DNA of 7,521 bases from Gammaproteobacteria bacterium (GCA_012510865.1 JAAZHF010000183.1:1-7521), one strand, 5' to 3'. Positions 1-6,575 are shown, counted from the first letter of the stretch. The notes: generated by a model from the sequence alone, not told the origin. Made by a program: numbers and translations.

Positions 1-598
1 GCAGCAGCTTGAAGGCCTTCAGGAAGCGCGTGTTCGGCACGTGCGGGCCGCGGCACATGTCGACGTATTCCTGGTGGGGGTACAGGCCCAGCGCGGTGAC
101 CGCGGGGCCCATGTCCTCGAGCAGGCGCAGCGTGTAGTCCTCGCCGCGGGCGCGGAAGGTCTCGATCACCTCGTCGCGGGGCGTCATCCGCTTGATGACG
201 TCGTATTCGGTGTCGATCAGCTCCCGCATGCGCTGCTCGATCGCGGCCAGGTCCTCGGGGGTGAACGGGCGCGTGTACCAGATGTCGTAGTAGAAGCCGT
301 CGTCGATCACCGGGCCGATCACCATCTTGGCGTCGGGATAGAGCTGCTTGACCGCGTGCCCGACGAGGTGCGCGCAGGAATGGCGGATGACCTCCACCCC
401 TTCCGGGTCCTTCGGGGTCAGGATCTGCAGGGTGGCGTCGCGGTCGATCAGGTCGGAGGCGTCGACCTGGCGGCCGTCGACCTTGCCGGCCACGGTGGCC
501 CTGGCCAGGCCCGGGCCGATCGATTCGGCGACCTGCATGACGGTGACGGGGGCTTCGAACTCGCGGCGGCTGCCGTCTGGGAGCGTGATCGTGATCAT
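1..598 (-). CDS. thrS: Threonyl-tRNA synthetase, N-terminal part (cut by window edge)
   Basis: Cytoplasmic enzyme that activates threonine with ATP and charges tRNA-Thr, and edits mischarged Ser-tRNA-Thr. The first 199 codons are present; the family is usually about 635-640 residues, so the catalytic core and anticodon-binding domain lie beyond position 1. Residues 1 to about 60 form the TGS domain and begin [14 protein letters not shown]. The editing domain follows, with the HSCAH motif (a HxxxH zinc/editing pair) at residues 73-77, then the GFYYD and [16 protein letters not shown] blocks; CRGPH supplies the CxxxH half of the editing site. The start at 598 fits the conserved family N-terminus. 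No clear Shine-Dalgarno sequence precedes it, and the nearest upstream bases read CAAGCGCAAAGCC. It lies downstream of a leader ORF and terminator at 653-725, which suggest attenuation by threonine supply. Identity is secure; the regulation is inferred. Confidence 0.98.
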   Translation of the reverse strand, partial: MITITLPDGSRREFEAPVTVMQVAESIGPGLARATVAGKVDGRQVDASDLIDRDATLQILTPKDPEGVEVIRHSCAHLVGHAVKQLYPDAKMVIGPVIDDGFYYDIWYTRPFTPEDLAAIEQRMRELIDTEYDVIKRMTPRDEVIETFRARGEDYTLRLLEDMGPAVTALGLYPHQEYVDMCRGPHVPNTRFLKAFKLL

Positions 599-621
599 GG
601 CTTTGCGCTTGTCTGTCGGTG

Positions 622-645
622 CGGGGCGGCCTGGAGGCGGCCCCG
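622..645 (-). promoter_or_regulatory. Hairpin in the thrS mRNA leader, downstream of the terminator
   Basis: Read on the minus strand, CGGGGC pairs with GCCCCG (6 bp). A C-C mismatch follows, then GCC/GGC (3 bp) closing a UCCA loop. It lies between the leader terminator and the thrS start, ending 23 bases upstream of the ATG. There is no U run, so it is not a second terminator. It may shape access to the ribosome binding region or take part in alternative folds of the leader. In E. coli, thrS mRNA carries tRNA-like operator hairpins bound by ThrRS; this loop does not carry a threonine anticodon, so no equivalence is claimed. Confidence 0.4.
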
Positions 646-652
646 GGGCATG

Positions 653-676
653 AAAAAAGCGCCACGCGGGCGCCTT
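653..676 (-). terminator. Intrinsic terminator between the leader ORF and thrS (attenuator)
   Basis: On the minus strand the stem arms GCGCC and GGCGC (669-673 and 659-663) enclose the 5-base loop CGCGU. The stem can extend by a G-U and two A-U pairs to 8 bp. Six consecutive U residues (653-658) follow at once, which is the classic rho-independent layout. The U run exists only in the minus-strand reading, so it acts toward thrS. The only upstream minus-strand ORF it could serve is the 8-codon leader, because the next annotated gene upstream (starting at 881) runs the other way. A terminator set 54 bases before an essential gene's start codon is best explained as a conditional attenuator. Confidence 0.75.
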
Positions 677-698
677 CCGGTCCGGCCGCGGGCGGGTG

Positions 699-725
699 TC
701 AGCAGTGGGCGGTGGTAGTGTCCAT
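699..725 (-). CDS. Putative threonine-rich leader peptide of thrS
   Basis: An 8-codon ORF encoding MDTTTAHC and ending in TGA, with three consecutive threonine codons (ACT ACC ACC, 711-719). It lies 22 bases upstream of the intrinsic terminator that precedes thrS. By analogy with known attenuators (the E. coli thr operon leader, pheM before pheST), slow decoding of the Thr codons when charged tRNA-Thr is scarce would hold the ribosome and let transcription pass the terminator. The Shine-Dalgarno is weak, only a GAG about 9 bases upstream (734-736). A chance run of ACC codons in GC-rich DNA is possible. Order, orientation and spacing support the call, but no clear antiterminator fold was found by eye. 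Confidence 0.55.
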   Translation of the reverse strand: MDTTTAHC

Positions 726-782
726 GTCGCACGCTCGGCCGGCGCGTTGGCGCGGGCCACCTGTCTCGGGGGAAACGCTCCG

Positions 783-788
783 ATTCTA
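783..788 (-). promoter_or_regulatory. Candidate -10 box for the thrS leader transcript
   Basis: TAGAAT on the minus strand differs from TATAAT at one base and is one of the few AT-containing hexamers in this GC-rich region. A start about 7 bases downstream (near 776) would give a leader of roughly 50 bases before the putative leader ATG at 725. No convincing -35 hexamer is visible at 16-18 bases spacing, so the call is tentative. Confidence 0.35.
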
Positions 789-868
789 GCCCATCGCGCA
801 CGCCGCGCGCAGGCCGGCGCCGCCCGGACCGCCACGGCGGCCGCCGCACGGGTGACATGGACGGGCCG

Positions 869-874
869 TATCAT
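869..874 (+). promoter_or_regulatory. Candidate -10 box implying a leaderless NPP mRNA
   Basis: TATCAT ends seven bases before the ATG at 881, so transcription would begin at or within a base or two of the start codon. This would explain why no Shine-Dalgarno precedes 881. No -35 element is recognisable at standard spacing. The hexamer alone is weak evidence. Confidence 0.25.
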
Positions 875-880
875 TCCCGC

Positions 881-2149
881 ATGCCACGACCGATCCGCGC
901 TCCGTTCCTCGTCGCCCTCGCCGCAGCCACCACCTTTGCGCTTGCCGCCTGCAGCACCGCCCCGCCTGTCCGCCCCGGCGGCCTGGCGGGCACGGAGGAC
1001 GCAGCGCCGGACACTCTCCTCCTGGTCTCCATCGACGGCCTGCACCCCGACCGCATCAACCCGGTGGATTCCCCCAACCTCGTGCGCCTGGCCGCGGGCG
1101 GCGTCCAGGCGCGCTGGATGACGCCCTCCTACCCCTCGCTCACCTTCCCCAACCACTACACCATCGCCACCGGGCTGCGCCCGGACCGCCACGGCATCGT
1201 CCACAACTCGATGCACGACGAGGACCTCGGCACCTTCCGCCTGTCCGACCCGGAGGCCGTCGGCACCGGCGACTGGTGGGGCGGCGAGCCCCTGTGGGTG
1301 ACCGCGGAAAAAGCCGGGATGCCCACCGCGACGATGTTCTGGCCCGGCTCCGAGGCCGCGATCGACGGCGTGCGCCCTTCACGCTGGCACGTATACGACG
1401 AAGCGGTCAGCGCCGCCGAGCGCGCCGACACGGTGGCGGGCTGGCTGCTGGAGCCGGCGGATACCCGGCCGCGCTTCGCCACCCTGTACTTCCACGCCGT
1501 CGACACGGCCGCCCACCAGAGCGGCCCCGACTCGGAGGAGGCGCGGCGCGCGCTGGCGGGGATCGACGCGGCCATCGGCGGCCTGCTCGACGCGCTGGAG
1601 CGCGGTGGCAGGCTCGCCCGGACCAACATCGTGCTGGTGTCCGACCACGGCATGGCGCCGGTCCCGCCGGGCAACCACCTGTCGGTGTCGGACATGGTGG
1701 GCATGGAGCAGGCGCGGATCTCGAGCATCGGCCAGGTCGTGATGATCCAGCCCAACCCCGGCCACGAAGGCGAGGTCGAGGCCAGGCTGCTCGGCCGCCA
1801 CGAGCACTACCAGTGCTGGCGCCGCGGCGAGCTGCCCGCGCGCTGGCACTACGGCACGCACCCGCGCATCCCCGCCATCGTCTGCCAGATGGACGAGGGC
1901 TGGGACGCGGTGCTGCCGCGGATGGTCGAGGCGCGTTCCCGCGGCGGCATGCGCGGCTCGCACGGCTACGACCCCGCCCTGCCCTCGATGCGCGCGGTCT
2001 TCATCGCCAGCGGCCCGGCGTTCCGCCGCGGCGCGGAGATCGGACCCATCGACAACGTCGACGTGTACCCGCTGCTGGCGCGGCTGCTGGGCATCGCGCC
2101 GGTCGACCACGACGGCGACCCGGCGGCGCTCCTGCCCGCGCTGCGCTGA
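881..2149 (+). CDS. NPP-family nucleotide pyrophosphatase/phosphodiesterase lipoprotein
   Basis: A 422-residue member of the alkaline phosphatase superfamily, NPP branch: two-zinc enzymes that hydrolyse nucleotide phosphodiesters and pyrophosphates through a threonine nucleophile. Visible site residues are D52 (SIDG), T88 (PSLTFPNH), N109, D208 and H212 (VDTAAH), D255-H256 (SDHG) and H361 (GSHGYD). As I recall the structurally studied Xanthomonas NPP (D54, T90, N111, D210, H214, D257, H258, H363), every position is offset by exactly two, so orthology is likely. The N-terminus (two arginines, hydrophobic stretch, lipobox LAAC with Cys at 24) makes it a lipoprotein; Ser at +2 predicts the outer membrane. 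The ATG at 857 would add 8 residues before the signal peptide, so 881 is preferred, although neither start has a good Shine-Dalgarno. It is divergent from thrS and convergent with the next gene. The natural substrate cannot be told from sequence. Confidence 0.92.
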   Translation: MPRPIRAPFLVALAAATTFALAACSTAPPVRPGGLAGTEDAAPDTLLLVSIDGLHPDRINPVDSPNLVRLAAGGVQARWMTPSYPSLTFPNHYTIATGLRPDRHGIVHNSMHDEDLGTFRLSDPEAVGTGDWWGGEPLWVTAEKAGMPTATMFWPGSEAAIDGVRPSRWHVYDEAVSAAERADTVAGWLLEPADTRPRFATLYFHAVDTAAHQSGPDSEEARRALAGIDAAIGGLLDALERGGRLARTNIVLVSDHGMAPVPPGNHLSVSDMVGMEQARISSIGQVVMIQPNPGHEGEVEARLLGRHEHYQCWRRGELPARWHYGTHPRIPAIVCQMDEGWDAVLPRMVEARSRGGMRGSHGYDPALPSMRAVFIASGPAFRRGAEIGPIDNVDVYPLLARLLGIAPVDHDGDPAALLPALR

Positions 2150-2164
2150 GCCGCCCTTCGCGGC
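2150..2164. terminator. Possible hairpin between convergent genes
   Basis: GCCGC and GCGGC (5 bp) flank a CCTTC loop in the 18-base gap between the stop codons of the convergent NPP and serine hydrolase genes. The stem is symmetric and could slow polymerase from either side, but there is no U run on either strand. It may be only a chance GC-rich hairpin. Confidence 0.25.
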
Positions 2165-2167
2165 CTC

Positions 2168-3820
2168 CTACTCGCGCGCGCCGGTCAGGACGTTGCCGCC
2201 CTGGTGCAGCTCCAGCGACTCGACCGCGCCGTCGGCCCCGCGCTTGAACACGATCTCGATGCCATGGGCCCGGGCCTCGAAGCGGTCCGGGCCCGCGGCC
2301 TCCAGCGCGAATTCACCCTGCCCCGTGGCCTGCGCCGACAGCCCGCCCTCGCGGGCCCGCAGGGTGAGCACAAAGCCGGGCATGAGCGTGTAATCCCCCG
2401 CGTAGCCGGCAAGGGCGTCCGCCGTCGGGGCCACCCGCTCCGTCGCCGTACCGCCTTCGGCAAGCCGGATCGCCGGGACCGCGGCGCCGCCCTGCATCCA
2501 GGTGAATGCGAAGCTGCCGTCGGAGGTCCGCTGCGGCTTGAGCAGCGCGTCCAGCTGGAGCGGGAAAAAGTCACCGGCGCTGTCGTAGGCCAGCTCGAAT
2601 TCCGGCTGGCCCGCGGGCCGCGCGAACAGCGTGCCGTCGCGCTGGCGCAGGCTGACCTTCATCGCGCCCTGCAGCTGGTAGTCGCCCTCGAGCCCGTCGA
2701 GCAGCGCCTGCGGGGGCGCCTCGACCGTGCGCGGCCCACCCAGGGGGAAGGAGTCGTCGACCAGGTGCAGGCCGAGGCTGCCGAGGTTGCCGACCGCGCT
2801 CCAGGAGGTGTCGGACAGGATCACGACGCCGCGCCGGGCCTCGCGATCGACCGAGACGAAGGACGAGAAGCCGCCGGTCGCGCCTTCGTGCACCAGCACC
2901 GTGCGGCCTTCGACCGGCAGCAGCATCCAGTTCATCGCCATCGGGGGCTGCGCGCCGACCGGCGCATGCGCCAGCTCGATGGCCTCCTGCAGCGGCGTCT
3001 CCTCGGGTTCGAGGTTGGCCTGGACGTAGCGCACCATGTCGTCGAGCGTGGCGCGTACCCCGCCGACGCCGGCGAGGTCGGTGGCGAAGGTCCAGGCCGG
3101 TGTGGGCAGGCCGTTGGCCGCATGCCCCGTGGCGGCGCGCACGCCGTCCGGACGCCTGGCGACGTAGGCACCTTCCATGCCCAAGGGGTCGAACAGCGCC
3201 TGCCGCAGCAGGGTCTCCATGTCGAGGCCGGCGCGGCGCGCCACGGCATACGAAAGCACCATCGAAGCGAAGTTCGAGTATTCGAACCGCGAACCGGGCG
3301 CGCGCGACAGCGTCGCGTCGCCAAGCGATGCCAGCAGGTCCCGCGGCGTCAGGTCCGCGTAGGGATCCGCCGGATCTGCCGGCGCCATCCGCGAGGGCAG
3401 CGCAGGAAGGCCGCTGGTGTGCGTCACCAGGTGGCGCAGCAGGATCTGCTGGCCCTCGAAGGCCGGCACGTCGGTGTCCCCGGGAAGCCAGTCCGACAGC
3501 GGATCGTCGAGCGATCCCTTCCCCTCCAGGATGAGTTTCGCGAGCACGGTGGACGTCATGGTCTTGCTGACCGAGCCGATCTCGAAGGCGCTGTCGGGGC
3601 CCACCCGCCCGGCCTGGTCCGGCAGGGCGCAGCGGAAGGTGCGCGATACGGACCCCTTGTCGACCACCGCGACGCCCATGCAGGCACCGGTGCGGTCGCC
3701 GGCCAGGCGCTGGTCGACCAGCGCCGACAGCGCTGCGTCATCGGAAGCGTGGACGGGGATCGACGACGCCGCGGCGATGCCGGCGACCAGCGGAAGGACG
3801 AGGATGTTGCGGATGCTCAT
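2168..3820 (-). CDS. Exported beta-lactamase-fold serine hydrolase (S12-like) with duplicated C-terminal module
   Basis: A 550-residue penicillin-binding-protein-like serine hydrolase. The signal peptide (MSIRN, hydrophobic run, VHA at 24-26) predicts cleavage after residue 26 and export to the periplasm. The catalytic domain spans about 30-360. It has S83-V-S-K86 (SxxK nucleophile and base), HTSGLP at 134-139, Y181-S-N183 (YxN) and H311-E-G313 in the place of the KTG motif. This pattern is shared by class C-like esterases, D-aminopeptidases and carboxypeptidases, so true beta-lactam hydrolysis is not implied. Residues 376-546 hold two related modules about 96 residues apart. The start at 3820 is fixed by an ideal Shine-Dalgarno, AAGGAGAT. 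An in-frame extension to 4108 would run into hutF and lacks the signal peptide at its N-terminus. It lies 73 bases downstream of hutF on the same strand with no visible terminator, so co-transcription is plausible. The substrate is unknown. Confidence 0.92.
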   Translation of the reverse strand: MSIRNILVLPLVAGIAAASSIPVHASDDAALSALVDQRLAGDRTGACMGVAVVDKGSVSRTFRCALPDQAGRVGPDSAFEIGSVSKTMTSTVLAKLILEGKGSLDDPLSDWLPGDTDVPAFEGQQILLRHLVTHTSGLPALPSRMAPADPADPYADLTPRDLLASLGDATLSRAPGSRFEYSNFASMVLSYAVARRAGLDMETLLRQALFDPLGMEGAYVARRPDGVRAATGHAANGLPTPAWTFATDLAGVGGVRATLDDMVRYVQANLEPEETPLQEAIELAHAPVGAQPPMAMNWMLLPVEGRTVLVHEGATGGFSSFVSVDREARRGVVILSDTSWSAVGNLGSLGLHLVDDSFPLGGPRTVEAPPQALLDGLEGDYQLQGAMKVSLRQRDGTLFARPAGQPEFELAYDSAGDFFPLQLDALLKPQRTSDGSFAFTWMQGGAAVPAIRLAEGGTATERVAPTADALAGYAGDYTLMPGFVLTLRAREGGLSAQATGQGEFALEAAGPDRFEARAHGIEIVFKRGADGAVESLELHQGGNVLTGARE

Positions 3821-3823
3821 GGG

Positions 3824-3831
3824 ATCTCCTT
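3824..3831 (-). promoter_or_regulatory. Shine-Dalgarno for the serine hydrolase
   Basis: AAGGAGAT on the minus strand, with the AAGGAG core ending five bases before the ATG at 3820. It is among the strongest ribosome binding sites in the window. It decides the start against the longer in-frame reading. Confidence 0.85.
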
Positions 3832-3893
3832 GAAAGCATGGACACAACACGGACGTGGCCATCGCCCGCGGTGTGACTTCGCGGCCCCGGCCG

Positions 3894-5156
3894 CTAGAGG
3901 TCGCGGAGCAGTACGGCCACCGCGTCGCGGTAGCGCGAGCGCACGACGTCGCGCGAGGCATGCCGGCCCTCGCTGACCAGGGTCCGGCCTGCGACCTCGA
4001 CCTCGCGGATGGCGCTGCGGTTGCCGCTGAAGATCCAGCGATCCACGACGTCGGCCGCGGTGGCGCCGGCAAGCACCGGCGAGCCTGCGTCGAGGACGAG
4101 CGCATCACCGCCGGCCTCGAATCCGGTCGCGTCCGCCGTGCTTGCCTGCACGCCGCGAAGGAGGTTTTCGCCCACGCTCGGCGAACCCGGCGAAACGACG
4201 ATGTTCCGGCGGCGCGTCAGCAGGCGCTGGCCGTACTCCAGCCAGCGCAGCTCTTCGACCGGCGACACCGAGATGTGGGAGTCCGAGCCGATGCCCCATG
4301 CGCCACCCGCGTCGAGGTGGTCGCGCAGGCGGAACAGGCCGTCGCCGAGGTTGGCCTCGGTCGTCGGGCAGATCGCCACCGTGGCGCCGCGCTGCGCAAT
4401 GCCTGCCAGCTCCCAGTCATTGAGGTGGGTGGCGTGGACCAGCGTCCAGCGGCGGTCGACCTCGGCGTTCTGCAGCAGCCATTCGACCGGGCGGCGGTCG
4501 CGGATGGCGAGGCAGTCCTGCACCTCGCCCACCTGCTCGGCGATGTGGATGTGGACGCGGGCGTCCGCGGGCAGCGCGGCCAGCACCGCGCGCATCGCGT
4601 CCGGCGGCACGGCGCGGAGGCTGTGCAGCGCGCAGCCGACGCGGAGCGTATCGTCCTGCGCGGCCTGCAGCGTGCCGAGCAGGCGCAGGTAGCCGTCGAC
4701 GTCGTGGCCGAAGCGCTTCTGTCGCTCTGCAAGCGGCCGGCCGTCCACGCCGCCGGTCATGTACAGCACCGGCAGCAGGGTCAGGCGGATGCCGGTCTCC
4801 CGCGCTGCCGCCACCAGCGCCTGCGACATCGCGGCGGGGTCGTCGTAGGGGCGGCCGTCGGGCGCGTGGTGCAGGTAGTGGAATTCGCAGACGCTGGTGT
4901 AGCCGGCCTCGAGCATCTCGACGTAGAGCTGGCAGGCGACCGCGTGCAGCGTATCGGGATCGAAGCGGGCGGCCACCCGGTACATCGTTTCGCGCCAGGT
5001 CCAGAACGAATCGCGCGGATGGCTCTGGCGTTCGGCCATCCCGGCCATGGCGCGCTGGAAGGCATGCGAGTGCAGGTTGGGGATGCCGGGCAGCCGCCAC
5101 CCTCCCTCGACCTCGGCGACATGGACTGGAGCGTCTGCGGATGGGGGCGGCGACAT
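3894..5156 (-). CDS. hutF: Formimidoylglutamate deiminase (N-formimino-L-glutamate iminohydrolase)
   Basis: A cytoplasmic amidohydrolase-superfamily enzyme converting N-formimino-L-glutamate to N-formyl-L-glutamate and ammonia, the fourth step of the five-step histidine route (before HutG). It has 420 residues from the start at 5156. Metal ligands are H29 and H31 (NLHSHAFQR), H204 (HIHIAEQ) and D292 (GSDSH); E207 and H241 (HATH) fit the catalytic positions. The NLHSHAFQRAMAG, FWTWRE, GYTSV and TTEANLGDG blocks are diagnostic for HutF. The start at 5156 has AGGAA nine bases upstream. An in-frame ATG at 5174 lacks a Shine-Dalgarno, and still longer forms would overlap hutI. This leaves only about 22 residues before the LPG-HSH segment, shorter than the roughly 45-50 I recall for Pseudomonas HutF, so the N-terminal beta-sandwich looks trimmed. 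It is divergent from hutI across 64 bp. Confidence 0.96.
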   Translation of the reverse strand: MSPPPSADAPVHVAEVEGGWRLPGIPNLHSHAFQRAMAGMAERQSHPRDSFWTWRETMYRVAARFDPDTLHAVACQLYVEMLEAGYTSVCEFHYLHHAPDGRPYDDPAAMSQALVAAARETGIRLTLLPVLYMTGGVDGRPLAERQKRFGHDVDGYLRLLGTLQAAQDDTLRVGCALHSLRAVPPDAMRAVLAALPADARVHIHIAEQVGEVQDCLAIRDRRPVEWLLQNAEVDRRWTLVHATHLNDWELAGIAQRGATVAICPTTEANLGDGLFRLRDHLDAGGAWGIGSDSHISVSPVEELRWLEYGQRLLTRRRNIVVSPGSPSVGENLLRGVQASTADATGFEAGGDALVLDAGSPVLAGATAADVVDRWIFSGNRSAIREVEVAGRTLVSEGRHASRDVVRSRYRDAVAVLLRDL

Positions 5157-5165
5157 GGCGGGACG

Positions 5166-5170
5166 TTCCT
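5166..5170 (-). promoter_or_regulatory. Shine-Dalgarno choosing the hutF start
   Basis: AGGAA on the minus strand, nine bases upstream of the ATG at 5156. The ATG at 5174, six codons further upstream in frame, is preceded only by CGCACCCCG. This favours 5156 as the real start. Confidence 0.55.
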
Positions 5171-5208
5171 GCATCGGGGTGCGATAGGCTACCGCGTCGA
5201 TGCCAGAC

Positions 5209-5212
5209 GAGG
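5209..5212 (+). promoter_or_regulatory. Shine-Dalgarno choosing the hutI start
   Basis: GAGG lies eight bases before the ATG at 5221. The in-frame ATG at 5200, seven codons upstream, has no purine-rich site before it. The ATG at 5221 is therefore preferred. Confidence 0.5.
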
Positions 5213-5220
5213 TTCGCTCC

Positions 5221-6516
5221 ATGCCGCGCCACGAAACCCATGCCGAAGCCGGCCTCGCCGCGGAGCGCGGCGCCCGCTGGGACGGCCTGCTGGTCAACGC
5301 GCGCCTTGCCACGCTCGACGGCGCCGAGGGCTATGGCGATGGCATCGCAGGCGCGCCCGGCACCGGCCTGTCCCCGGCCGGCGCGCTGGGCTGGCGTGAC
5401 GGGCGCATCGCCTTCGCCGGCCCCGCCGCCGCGCTGCCCGCCCGGCCGGACGAACTCGCCATCGAAGTGATCGACGCCGGCGGCGACCTGGTGACGCCCG
5501 GGCTGGTCGACTGCCATACCCACCTGGTCTTCGCGGGCGACCGCGCCGCGGAGTTCGAGCAGCGCCTCGGCGGCGCCAGCTACGAGGAGATCGCGCGTGC
5601 CGGCGGCGGCATCGTCTCCACCGTCCGCGCCACCCGCAACGCAAGCGAGGACGAGCTGCTCGCGCAATCGCTGCCGCGCGCCCGCGCCCTGCTCGCCGAC
5701 GGCGTCACCACCCTCGAGGTCAAGTCAGGCTACGGGCTCGACTTCGCCAGCGAGCGCAGGATGCTGCGCGTCGCGCGCAGGCTGGGCGACGCGCTCGGCA
5801 TCGACGTGCGCACCACCTTCCTCGGCGCGCACGCGCTGCCGCCGGAATCCGCCGGCGACGCCGAGGGCTATATCGACGCCGTCTGCGGATGGCTGCCGCG
5901 CCTGCACGCCGAAGGCCTGGTGGATGCGGTCGACGCCTTCTGCGAGCGCATCGGCTTCAGCGACGACCAGACCCGGCGCGTGTTCGAGGCCGCGCGCGCG
6001 CTCGGACTGCCGGTCAAGCTGCACGCCGACCAGCTCAGCGACGGCGGCGGCGCCGCGCTGGTGGCCGCGTTCGGCGGCCTGTCCGCGGACCACGTCGAAC
6101 ACACGTCCCCGGCCGGCGTCCGGGCGATGGCCGCGGCCGGTACCGTGGCCGTGCTCCTGCCCGGCGCCTTCCACGTCCTGCGCGAAACCACGCTGCCGCC
6201 GATCGACGCCTTCCGCGCCCACGGCGTGCCGATGGCCGTGGCCACCGACTGCAACCCGGGGACCTCGCCGCTGCTGTCGCTGCGGCAGGCGATGCAGCTG
6301 GCCTGTACCCACTTCCGGCTGACGCCGGCCGAAGCGCTGCGCGGCGCCACCGTGCACGCCGCGCGCGCACTGGGCCTCGACGACCGCGGCCGGCTGCGGG
6401 CCGGCCTGCGCGCCGACTTCGTGCGCTGGCGCGTGCGCGAACCCGCGGCGCTCTGCTACTGGCTGGGCGGCGACCTGGTGCACTCGGTGTTCGCCGGCGG
6501 CCGCCGCATGGCCTGA
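5221..6516 (+). CDS. hutI: Imidazolonepropionase
   Basis: A cytoplasmic metal-dependent amidohydrolase that opens 4-imidazolone-5-propionate to N-formimino-L-glutamate, the third step of histidine degradation and the step that makes the HutF substrate. It has 431 residues. Metal-site motifs are H99-T-H101 ([12 protein letters not shown]), H268 (KLHADQ), H291 (SADHVEHT) and D343 ([10 protein letters not shown]). The substrate-site blocks [11 protein letters not shown] and LEVKSGYGL are also present, and all are typical of HutI. The family is usually about 400-410 residues; the excess is at the N-terminus, before [12 protein letters not shown] (about 20 residues) and in a Gly/Ala/Pro-rich stretch at about 34-56. 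No nearer in-frame ATG or GTG could shorten it before codon 83. It is divergent from hutF and followed 72 bases later by a dipeptidase gene on the same strand, without a U-run terminator between. Confidence 0.97.
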   Translation: MPRHETHAEAGLAAERGARWDGLLVNARLATLDGAEGYGDGIAGAPGTGLSPAGALGWRDGRIAFAGPAAALPARPDELAIEVIDAGGDLVTPGLVDCHTHLVFAGDRAAEFEQRLGGASYEEIARAGGGIVSTVRATRNASEDELLAQSLPRARALLADGVTTLEVKSGYGLDFASERRMLRVARRLGDALGIDVRTTFLGAHALPPESAGDAEGYIDAVCGWLPRLHAEGLVDAVDAFCERIGFSDDQTRRVFEAARALGLPVKLHADQLSDGGGAALVAAFGGLSADHVEHTSPAGVRAMAAAGTVAVLLPGAFHVLRETTLPPIDAFRAHGVPMAVATDCNPGTSPLLSLRQAMQLACTHFRLTPAEALRGATVHAARALGLDDRGRLRAGLRADFVRWRVREPAALCYWLGGDLVHSVFAGGRRMA

Positions 6517-6575
6517 GTCGCAGTCCCCGGCCCCGGCCCGCGCGCCGCGACCCGGGCCCCACCCTTCCACACGTC

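Larger units (their letters stand above)
599..880. other. Divergent intergenic region between thrS and the NPP gene
   Basis: This 282-base region separates divergent start codons at 598 and 881. The thrS side holds a candidate -10, leader ORF, terminator and second hairpin, listed separately. The side toward 881 has one AT-containing element, TATCAT at 869-874, seven bases upstream of the 881 ATG. I see no tRNA and no conserved protein-coding sequence longer than the leader ORF. Longer reading frames crossing it have arginine/proline-rich translations of no recognisable family. Confidence 0.7.
5157..5220. promoter_or_regulatory. Divergent hutF-hutI control region with inverted repeat
   Basis: These 64 bp must hold the 5' signals of both hut genes unless transcription starts inside a coding region. 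GCATCG (5171-5176) and CGATGC (5198-5203) form a perfect 6-bp inverted repeat centred at 5187. At that centre lies GATAGGCTAC, the most AT-containing stretch, which offers a weak -10 on each strand (TAGGCT at 5185-5190 on plus, TAGCCT at 5191-5186 on minus). A regulator dimer bound there could control both genes. It does not resemble the AT-rich HutC operator known from other proteobacteria. A 6-bp repeat can arise by chance. Confidence 0.4.

Noticed and set aside
41..718. Plus-strand 225-codon frame at the left edge
   Set aside because: Antisense to thrS, which is recognisable along all 199 codons.
595..858. 87-codon minus-strand frame spanning the thrS leader
   Set aside because: Its Arg/Pro-rich translation has no family resemblance, and it covers the terminator and both hairpins, which argues for RNA function rather than a protein.
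2204..3976. 590-codon open frame on the plus strand
   Set aside because: It is fully antisense to the serine hydrolase, which has catalytic motifs, a signal peptide and an ideal ribosome site. The plus-strand translation is Arg/Gly/His-rich with no recognisable family, as expected of antisense frames in GC-rich DNA.
3821..4108. N-terminal extension of the serine hydrolase by 96 codons
   Set aside because: It would overlap the 3' part of hutF and bury the signal peptide inside the protein, while AAGGAG directly before 3820 marks the start.
5157..5220. HutC-type operator
   Set aside because: The HutC sites I know are AT-rich palindromes built around GTATA-like half-sites; nothing similar occurs here.
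5157..5312. Longer hutF starts (5312, 5222 or 5174)
   Set aside because: The first two overlap hutI and encode residues unlike the HutF N-terminus. The 5174 ATG has no Shine-Dalgarno. AGGAA before 5156 is better placed.
3855..5399. 514-codon open frame on the plus strand
   Set aside because: Antisense to hutF and running out of frame into hutI; composition is low-complexity Ala/Arg/Val/Gly and no motif is present.
4417..5667. 416-codon open frame on the minus strand
   Set aside because: It overlaps hutF in another frame and hutI on the opposite strand; both are securely identified by family motifs.
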